Assembly: GCF_001422735.1 (NCBI RefSeq)
Contig: NZ_LMLZ01000021.1
Coordinates: 444,185-501,136 of the forward strand
From: Acidovorax sp. Leaf78
Lineage (GTDB): Bacteria; Pseudomonadota; Gammaproteobacteria; Burkholderiales; Burkholderiaceae_C
DNA: 56,952 nt
Reading direction: 5' to 3'
Positions 50,548 through 56,952 of the stretch are shown one piece after another (the stretch's first letter is position 1; the number at the start of each line of letters is the position of its first letter). Made by a program: the position numbers and the translations under genes. The notes under the pieces were generated by a model. The model was not told the origin of the DNA. It did not search any database and worked only from the letters and a program-made list of their open reading frames with translations.

Positions 50548-51678
50548 TCAAGAAGGGTCAGGATACTTCTGCGCGATGTTGCGAAAGTCTTCCGCGATGT
50601 CCACGAACGCATCCACCATGTCCGGATCGAAATGCGTGCCCTTGCCGCGCACGATGGTGTTGCAGGCCTGGTCGTGCGAGAACGCGGGTTTGTAGACGCG
50701 CTTGCTGATCAGCGCGTCGTACACGTCCGCCACGGCCATCAGGCGGGCGGCGACAGGGATGTCCTCACCCTTGAGACCCTCGGGGTAGCCCGAGCCGTCC
50801 CACTTCTCCTGGTGGCTGTAGGCGATCTCCTTGGACACGCTGAGGAAGGCCACGCGCATGCCCAGGCGGCGCTCGGCCTCGTCGATGGCGTTGCGGCCCA
50901 GCGTGGTGTGGGTCTTCATGATCTCGAACTCCTCTACCGTGAGCTTGCCGGGCTTGAGCAGGATGGAGTCCGGGATGCCGATCTTGCCGATGTCGTGCAG
51001 CGGCGCCGACTTGTACAGCAGCTCGATCATGCGGTCGGTCAGCGCATGCTCGAAGCGCGGGTGGCTGCGCAGCCGCTCGGCCAGTGTCTTCACGTACAGC
51101 TGCGTGCGGCGGATGTGGTTGCCGGTCTCGTTGTCGCGCGTCTCGGCCAGCGAGGTCATGGCCATGATGGTCACGTCCTGGATGGCCTGCACCTCCAGCG
51201 TGCGCATGGCCACTTCGCGCTCCAGGTAAGCGCTCTTGTCGCGCAGGAAGTCGGCCGTGGCCTTCAGGGCCAGGTGCGTGTTCACGCGCGCCAGCAAAAT
51301 GGGCGGGCTGATGGGCTTGGTGATGTAGTCCACGGCCCCCAGCGCCAGGCCCATGCGCTCGTCGTTGGGGTCCGAGCGCGCGGTCAGGAAGATCACCGGG
51401 ATGTCCCGCGTGGCGGGCGATGCCTTCAGGCGGCGGCAGACCTCGTAGCCGTCGATCTCCGGCATCATGATGTCCAGCAGGATCAGGTCGGGCGGCGTGC
51501 CCGACTGCGCGATCTTCAGGGCCTTCTCGCCATGGTTGGCCACCTTCACCAGGTAGTGCTCGCGCAGCAGGCTGCCCATCAGGGTGAGGTTGTCGGGCGT
51601 GTCGTCCACCACCAGCACCGTCGCGATCGGCTTATCGACGAGTGCGGATTGCTGGGGGGCAAAGGGCGCGTTGTCCAT
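50548..51678 (-). CDS. HD-GYP response regulator (c-di-GMP phosphodiesterase, RpfG-like)
   Basis: A 376-aa protein: receiver domain (about 18-135, phosphoacceptor Asp in LILLDIMMP) and an HD-GYP domain (about 165-365) with HDIGKIGIPD and the GYP in KWDGSGYPEGLKG. It should hydrolyse c-di-GMP when phosphorylated. It lies 33 bp downstream of the large hybrid kinase gene on the same strand, so that kinase is the likely phosphodonor. Confidence 0.93.
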   Translation of the reverse strand: MDNAPFAPQQSALVDKPIATVLVVDDTPDNLTLMGSLLREHYLVKVANHGEKALKIAQSGTPPDLILLDIMMPEIDGYEVCRRLKASPATRDIPVIFLTARSDPNDERMGLALGAVDYITKPISPPILLARVNTHLALKATADFLRDKSAYLEREVAMRTLEVQAIQDVTIMAMTSLAETRDNETGNHIRRTQLYVKTLAERLRSHPRFEHALTDRMIELLYKSAPLHDIGKIGIPDSILLKPGKLTVEEFEIMKTHTTLGRNAIDEAERRLGMRVAFLSVSKEIAYSHQEKWDGSGYPEGLKGEDIPVAARLMAVADVYDALISKRVYKPAFSHDQACNTIVRGKGTHFDPDMVDAFVDIAEDFRNIAQKYPDPS

Positions 51679-51711
51679 GGAGTCGGGTCCTGCGTAGTGC
51701 TCTGCTCGGTG

Positions 51712-54700
51712 TCAATGAGCAGCGGGGTGTTCGGAGCCTGGCACCGCTGCCATGGCCCCCAAGGCCTGCTCGAAGTCGAAGTTGAGGGTGTGCACCTCTA
51801 CCTGCGCAAACGCAGGTCCCAACGCAGACTTCAGCACAGGGCCATTGTGTTGTAAAAACTCGGTCGCCGCAGGGTCATCCTGCTCCAGCAGCCGGCGAAG
51901 GCGCTGTAAGGCATCTGCCGATGACAGCGCAGGCGCACCCGCTGCGGCCGGGGCCTCCAGAGCGGCGCGGGGCCCTGCCGCCGCCTGTTGCGCCCAGCTT
52001 TGCAGCGCCTGCAGCAGGGGCTGCAAGGCCGTGGCCAGCGGCACCAGCAAGGCTGTCACGCTGTCGCCCCGCTGGCCGCTGCGCAGTGCCTGCTCCAGCG
52101 CCTGGGCCTGGTCTGCCACGGCCTGGGCGCCGATGTTCGCCGCCACCGATCGTAGCGTGTGTGCCAGCCGCTCCGCCAGCACAAAATCGCCAATGGCCAA
52201 CGCCTGCTGCACATCCCCCATCACCGATGCCTGGCCCTGGGCGAACCGGCGCAGCATCTCTGCGTAGAGCCCTGGCTTGCCCAGGGCGCGCTGCAGGCCC
52301 AGCACCGTGTCGAGCCCCGGGGCCACAGGCGGCACGACGGGGACCGTGGGGGTCGCCTCGCCGGGCGGCCTGGCGCCCGGCTCCTCCAAGCCCACCACCG
52401 CGGCCGGAGTCGGCGCCTTGCCCAGCCCGGGGCGCGGCCGTATCCAGCGAGTCAGCGCCGCCCACAGCGCGGCCGGTTCGATGGGCTTGGCCACATGGTC
52501 GTTCATGCCGGCGGCAAAGCAGCGCTGGCGGTCGGCCTCCATGGCGTTGGCGGTCATGGCCACGATGGGCAGGCGGGCAAAGCGCGGGTTGCTGCGCAGC
52601 TGGCGCGTGGCGGTCTCGCCGTCCATGATGGGCATCTGCATGTCCATCAGCACCACGTCGTAGGCCTTGCGTTCGATGCACTGGATGGCGGCCTGGCCGT
52701 TCTCCGCCACATCCACGGCAAACCCCGCCTCCTGCAGCAGCTCGACCGCCACCATCTGGTTGAGCTCGTTGTCTTCCACCAGCAGCACCCAGGCGCCGCG
52801 GATCGCCAGCGGCAGCTCTTCGGCAGCGGGCGCCGGGGTGACCATGCGGCGCGCACTGAAGGTGGAATGCTCCTGGGGCTGCATCAGCGTGTCGAACAGC
52901 AGCGATGCGTTGACCGGCTTGATGAGCACGGTTTCGATGCCCTGGGAGCGCGCCGCACGCATCACGTCCTCGCGGCCGTAGGCGGTGATCATCAGCATCT
53001 TGGGCACCTCGGCCATGCCCAGGCCGCGGATGTGGCCGGCCAGCTCCACGCCGTCCATGCCCGGCATGTGCCAGTCGAGCAGTAGTAGGCCGAACGGGCG
53101 GCGCTGCGCCATCGACTCGCGCAGGCGCTCCAGCGCCTCCAGCCCGGAATGGGCCTGGTCCACCTCGAACCCCATGGCCTGCAGCATGTCGGACAGGACC
53201 GTGGCGGCGGTCTGGTTATCGTCCACCACCAGCACGCGCCGCCCGCGCAGGTCAGGCGGCGGCAGCAGCACGCGGGCCGGTGCGCCGCGCTCCAGCGGCA
53301 GCGACACCCAGAAGGTGGAGCCTTTGCCGAATGCGCTGTCGGCCCCCACCTCGCCGCCCATCAGCTCGGCCAGGCTCTTGCAGATGGCCAGGCCCAGGCC
53401 CGTGCCGCCGTAGCGGCGGGTGGTGGAGGTATCGGCCTGCTGAAAGCTCTGGAACAACCGCCCCATCTGCTCGGGCGTGAGGCCGATGCCGGTGTCGCGT
53501 ACTTCAAAGCGCAGCATGACGCGGTGGCCCGCGGCCTCCAGCAGCCGCACGGCGATGCTGATCTCGCCGGAGTCGGTGAACTTGATCGCGTTGTTGGCGA
53601 AGTTGATGAGGATCTGCCCCAGCCGCAGCGAGTCGCCCACCAGGTTGGGAGGCACGTCGGCCGCCACGTCGCACACCAGCTCCAGGCCCTTGGCGCCCGC
53701 CTTGTAGCCCACCACGTCCGACACGCTCTCGAGCATGCGATCGAGCACGAAGGGCTGCTTTTCGACCGTGAGCTTGCCTGCCTCGATCTTGGAGAAATCC
53801 AGAATGTCGTTGATCACGCCCAAGAGGTGCTGGCCGGCCTGCTGGATCTTGCTCACGTAGTCGTGCTGGCGGGGAGACAGGCCCGATTTCAGCGCCAGAT
53901 GCGACATGCCGATGATCGCGTTCATCGGTGTGCGGATCTCGTGGCTCATGTTCGCCAGGAAGTTGGACTTGAGCGCGGTGGACTCCTCGGCCAGCTCCTT
54001 GGCGCGGCGCAATTCTTCCTCGGCGCGCTGGCGGTCGGTGATGTCGACGAAAGTGCCGATGGCGCCGCCCGGCGATCCGTCCGGCCGCGAGAAGCCGTGC
54101 AGCCAGAACAGCGTGTGGTGGATCTTGCCGTCGGCGTATGGCATGTCCACCTCTTTGTGCACCGACTGCACACCGTGCAGCGCCTCCTGCGCGTCATCGT
54201 CGAACTGCGCACGCTCGCTCTGGGGCAAAAAGGTCAGGTCCATCACCGTCTTGCCGATCAGCGTCTCGCGCTGTACGCCGAACGACTGCTCGTACGCGCG
54301 GTTGAAGCCGATGTAGCGGCCGTCCGCGCCTTTGTAGAACAGCGGCACCGGGATGGCGTCGATGAGCGCCTGCTGGAAGTCGAGCTGCTCGGCCACCTGG
54401 GCCTCCAGCACCTTCTGGTCGTGGATGTCCACGTTGACACCCACCACCCGCACGGCCTTGCCCGCCGCGTCGCGGAAGATGCGCGCTGCCGACAGGAACC
54501 AGCGCACCTCGCCGTCGGGCCGCACGATGCGCCACGAGTCGCGCAGGTGGGTGTCGCTGCTTGCCAGGCACTGGCCGAAATGCTCCAGGGCGCGGTCGCG
54601 GTCCTCGGGGTGCAGGCGTTCGGTCCAGTCGTGCCGGTTGCGCAATTGGTCGCCCGGTGGCAGGCCCAGCATGGACACCAGCTTTTCGCTCCACAGCACC

Positions 54701-56559
54701 TGGTCGGTCACGAGGTCGATGTCGAACACGCCGATCTTGCCGGCCTCCTGCGCCATCTCCAGGCGGTCGCGGGCCTGCTGCACGGCCAGTTCGGCACGCC
54801 GCTGCTCGCTCACGTCCTCGATCACCCAGATCGACGCGGTCTTGAACCCCTCCATCTGAAGGCTGCGGCCTGCCAGGCGTGCCTCGAAGCTGCTGCCATC
54901 CAGGCGGCTCAGTGCGGCCGTCTCGCGCAGCGCTTCGCCAGCGGCCAGCCCCGGGCCCACGCGGGCAAAGAACTGTTCGGCAGCCGCAGGGGTGCCAAAG
55001 AGCCGCGACATGCTCATGCCCAGCAGCTCCGACGCTTCGCCCCCCATCAGCTCCACGAAGGACGGGTTGAACTGCCGGAAGTGCCCGTCGCACACCAGCA
55101 GGATGGGCGGGGCGTTGTCGAAGATGGCGGTCTGCTGCTCCAGCAGCTCGTTGAGCAGGCGCTCGCGCCGCTCCAATTCCTTGTGCGACTGGATGCGCTC
55201 GGAGACGTCTTCATGCAGGCCCACGATGCCGATGCGCTTGCCGTTCTCGTCGAGCACCGGCGACAGCGTGGCCTCGTCGTGGTAGGTACTACCGTCCCGG
55301 CGGCGGTTCACGAAATGACCCTGCCAGGACCGGCCCGACAGCAGCGTGGACCACATCGCCTGGTAGGTTTGGGCAGGCGTCTGGCCGCTGGCCACGATGG
55401 ATGGCTTCTTGCCGCGCACCTCGGCCAGCGAATAGCCCGTGTTGCGCTCGTACTGGGTGTTGACCCAGTCGATGCGCCCTTCCCCATCGGTGATCACCAC
55501 CGACACCGGGCTGGTTTGCAGCGCAGCGCCCAGCAGCCTGAAGCGCTCGAGCGCAGCCGCCACCCGCGCCCGGCTGCGCAGCAGATCGAGCAGCAACAGG
55601 CCCAGCAAAAACAGCAGCACGAACGTGGCCCCGCCCACCTGGATGCGCTGGGTGGGCGTCATCAGCGCGCTGATGTCGTCCAACACCACCAGTTGCCAGG
55701 GGCCTCCCGGGTCCTTCCAGTCGATGCTGCTGCGGCTGAGTGCGTAGGTCACGCCGTTCAGAAGCACTTCCTTGGCATCGGGAGAGAAAGGCAGCGCGGA
55801 CGCCACGCCGTTCTCGAAATGGTTGCCGAACTGGCGTGTCGCGCGGATCGCATCGATGCGCGCCTGGGTCAGCGGCGGTGCCACCGCAAACTGCCACTCG
55901 GGCCGGGTGGACGAGAACGCCACACCTTGTGGCGACAGCAGCACCGAGGGCAACTCGGTGCGCCTGAGCAGCTCGTCCACCACCTCGAAGCCCACCTTGA
56001 ACATCACCACGCCGATGATCGAGCTGGCCGGCGTGTCGCGGTCGTACAGGGGTGCGGCGTAGTACAGGCCGCGCTCCTGCGAGTTGCTGCCAATGGCTGC
56101 GTAGACGCTCACCGCGCCCTCCACCGCCTGCTGGAAATACGGGCGGTAGCCCAGATTGATGCCGGTGGAGCGGGCGCCGGCCGTTTCGTGGGCCACCACC
56201 GTACCGTCGACCGACATCACGTACACGCCATTGACCAGGAACCGGCCGCGGGCCACGCCCAGCCGGCTGAGCGCTTCAGGGTGGTCGGGTGGGAGCTTGC
56301 CGGTGGCCATGTCCTTGAGCAGCGGCTCGCTCAGGCCCAGCAGCGACACGGCACCGAGCATGCTGCCGCCGGTGGTCTGGCTGATCAGCAGGTCGGAGGT
56401 CTGCTGCAGCTGGCGGGCCCGGTCTTCCTCACGCTCGCCTGCGCGCCAGTGCACGACCCCTTGGACCACCAGCCAGGCGCCGAACATGGCCAGCGCCGCC
56501 ACCAGGGCCAGGCCCCGCTTGCCGGGGGCATTGCTGTCGAGCACTTTGTCCAGAAACAT
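51712..56559 (-). CDS. Hybrid sensor histidine kinase with Cache, PAS, two receiver and HPt domains
   Basis: A 1615-aa BarA/TorS-type phosphorelay kinase. Order: membrane helix (about 18-34), periplasmic Cache-like sensor (about 45-300), second helix (about 305-330), four PAS domains (about 345-880), HisKA with FLANMSHEIRTPMNAIIGMSHL (about 890), HATPase, two receivers (LVVDDNQ and LLVEDNELNQM starts) and a C-terminal HPt with LAHTLRSVAANIGA. It senses an unknown periplasmic ligand. ATG 56559 has a GGAGG site; the earlier ATG at 56613 has none. It is probably cotranscribed with the HD-GYP gene. Confidence 0.93.
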   Translation of the reverse strand: MFLDKVLDSNAPGKRGLALVAALAMFGAWLVVQGVVHWRAGEREEDRARQLQQTSDLLISQTTGGSMLGAVSLLGLSEPLLKDMATGKLPPDHPEALSRLGVARGRFLVNGVYVMSVDGTVVAHETAGARSTGINLGYRPYFQQAVEGAVSVYAAIGSNSQERGLYYAAPLYDRDTPASSIIGVVMFKVGFEVVDELLRRTELPSVLLSPQGVAFSSTRPEWQFAVAPPLTQARIDAIRATRQFGNHFENGVASALPFSPDAKEVLLNGVTYALSRSSIDWKDPGGPWQLVVLDDISALMTPTQRIQVGGATFVLLFLLGLLLLDLLRSRARVAAALERFRLLGAALQTSPVSVVITDGEGRIDWVNTQYERNTGYSLAEVRGKKPSIVASGQTPAQTYQAMWSTLLSGRSWQGHFVNRRRDGSTYHDEATLSPVLDENGKRIGIVGLHEDVSERIQSHKELERRERLLNELLEQQTAIFDNAPPILLVCDGHFRQFNPSFVELMGGEASELLGMSMSRLFGTPAAAEQFFARVGPGLAAGEALRETAALSRLDGSSFEARLAGRSLQMEGFKTASIWVIEDVSEQRRAELAVQQARDRLEMAQEAGKIGVFDIDLVTDQVLWSEKLVSMLGLPPGDQLRNRHDWTERLHPEDRDRALEHFGQCLASSDTHLRDSWRIVRPDGEVRWFLSAARIFRDAAGKAVRVVGVNVDIHDQKVLEAQVAEQLDFQQALIDAIPVPLFYKGADGRYIGFNRAYEQSFGVQRETLIGKTVMDLTFLPQSERAQFDDDAQEALHGVQSVHKEVDMPYADGKIHHTLFWLHGFSRPDGSPGGAIGTFVDITDRQRAEEELRRAKELAEESTALKSNFLANMSHEIRTPMNAIIGMSHLALKSGLSPRQHDYVSKIQQAGQHLLGVINDILDFSKIEAGKLTVEKQPFVLDRMLESVSDVVGYKAGAKGLELVCDVAADVPPNLVGDSLRLGQILINFANNAIKFTDSGEISIAVRLLEAAGHRVMLRFEVRDTGIGLTPEQMGRLFQSFQQADTSTTRRYGGTGLGLAICKSLAELMGGEVGADSAFGKGSTFWVSLPLERGAPARVLLPPPDLRGRRVLVVDDNQTAATVLSDMLQAMGFEVDQAHSGLEALERLRESMAQRRPFGLLLLDWHMPGMDGVELAGHIRGLGMAEVPKMLMITAYGREDVMRAARSQGIETVLIKPVNASLLFDTLMQPQEHSTFSARRMVTPAPAAEELPLAIRGAWVLLVEDNELNQMVAVELLQEAGFAVDVAENGQAAIQCIERKAYDVVLMDMQMPIMDGETATRQLRSNPRFARLPIVAMTANAMEADRQRCFAAGMNDHVAKPIEPAALWAALTRWIRPRPGLGKAPTPAAVVGLEEPGARPPGEATPTVPVVPPVAPGLDTVLGLQRALGKPGLYAEMLRRFAQGQASVMGDVQQALAIGDFVLAERLAHTLRSVAANIGAQAVADQAQALEQALRSGQRGDSVTALLVPLATALQPLLQALQSWAQQAAAGPRAALEAPAAAGAPALSSADALQRLRRLLEQDDPAATEFLQHNGPVLKSALGPAFAQVEVHTLNFDFEQALGAMAAVPGSEHPAAH

Positions 56560-56700
56560 GCCAACACCTCCGCCCGCGCGCTTCACACCCGGCCCCTGCC
56601 CGTTGGCGGACACGCATCACTGCGGTGTGTGCACCTCTTGCACTGCCAACTGGCGCCGGGCGCGGACGAGCACCATCGTCGTGGTGCGCGCAGCGCTGCG

Positions 56701-56952
56701 TCAGCGTGTGGCAAACAAAAAAGCATCGATGTCCTCCACCGGCCCGGGCCGCCCAAACAAGTACCCCTGGAACCCCTCGCACCCATGCAGCCGCAAGAAC
56801 CCCAGCTGCCCCGTCGTCTCCACCCCCTCGGCCACCACCTCCAGGTCCAGGCTCTTGGCCAGCGCCAAAATCGTCCGCACGATCGCCGCGTCGTTCGGGT
56901 CCGACAGCACGTCCCGCACAAAGCTCTGGTCGATCTTCACCTGGTCCAGTGG
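56701..56952 (-). CDS. EAL-domain c-di-GMP phosphodiesterase, C-terminal part
   Basis: The gene runs off the right edge; only the last 83 codons are present. They read PLDQVKIDQSFVRDVLSD, then VVAEGVETTGQLGFLRLHGCEGFQGYLFGRP, the conserved end of an EAL domain including the catalytic-loop Glu region. What precedes it (GGDEF, PAS or sensor domains) is outside the window. It lies on the same strand upstream of the hybrid kinase, 141 bp apart. Confidence 0.9.
   Translation of the reverse strand, partial: PLDQVKIDQSFVRDVLSDPNDAAIVRTILALAKSLDLEVVAEGVETTGQLGFLRLHGCEGFQGYLFGRPGPVEDIDAFLFATR

Overview
The window is high-GC DNA from a betaproteobacterium, most likely a Comamonadaceae member close to Acidovorax. 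I infer this from gene content (tandem DUF4148 proteins, rpsU next to yqeY, TRAP transporter, PilJ/MCP proteins, pmbA-darP-mog order) and from intergenic palindromes of the kind common in that family. No sequence search was run. No rRNA, tRNA, CRISPR array, integrase or transposase was seen.

Layout. Positions 1-687 are non-coding and packed with inverted repeats. tsaD (688-1737) and an orphan amino-acid-binding lipoprotein (1883-3052) follow. A nitrate assimilation region spans 3259-28045. It holds nasT (ANTAR antiterminator), nrtABD-type nitrate ABC transporter genes, a narK-type transporter, a PP2C/Ser-Thr kinase fusion, an FAD electron-transfer subunit, a periplasmic PilJ-type protein with two P-boxes, nasA, ybiB, cobA (siroheme) and a soluble PilJ/MCP-like protein. 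It is interrupted at 7768-15893 by a CBS protein, two DUF4148 proteins, a gluconate-type TRAP/gluconokinase operon with its LacI regulator, and an Aer-like chemoreceptor. The rest is mixed housekeeping and accessory genes: GH5 cellulase, thioesterase, fatty-acid hydroxylase-like protein, BaiN-type flavoprotein, a GGDEF/EAL protein, rpsU, yqeY, D-malate/tartrate dehydrogenase with its LysR regulator, DJ-1/PfpI protein with a MocR regulator, pmbA, darP, mog, a Card1-like nuclease, cysE, trmJ, suhB, and a two-component/c-di-GMP block at the right end.

How the genes work together. Three nitrate transcription units (nrtA, narK and the FAD subunit) each start with a sigma-54 -24/-12 promoter. Each is followed by a leader with a hairpin carrying an AAUGGC hexaloop, then an intrinsic terminator ending in a T-rich tract just before the gene. 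This is the architecture read by ANTAR proteins, and nasT lies in the same window. Upstream dyads resemble NtrC sites. The model is that nitrogen limitation (NtrC/sigma-54) starts transcription and nitrate (NasT) lets it pass the terminator. A fourth sigma-54-like promoter precedes the soluble PilJ/MCP gene, which suggests nitrate sensing is in the same nitrogen regulon. Nitrite reductase (nirBD) and the usual NasS partner of NasT are not in the window.

Other notable items: two copies of a long palindromic element whose stems differ but stay paired while loops and internal bulges are conserved (25203-25302 and 37725-37814); a zinc-ribbon protein with a Card1/DUF1887-type nuclease core (46469-47488); a frameshifted TRAP large permease; and a short palindromic repeat found both between and inside genes.
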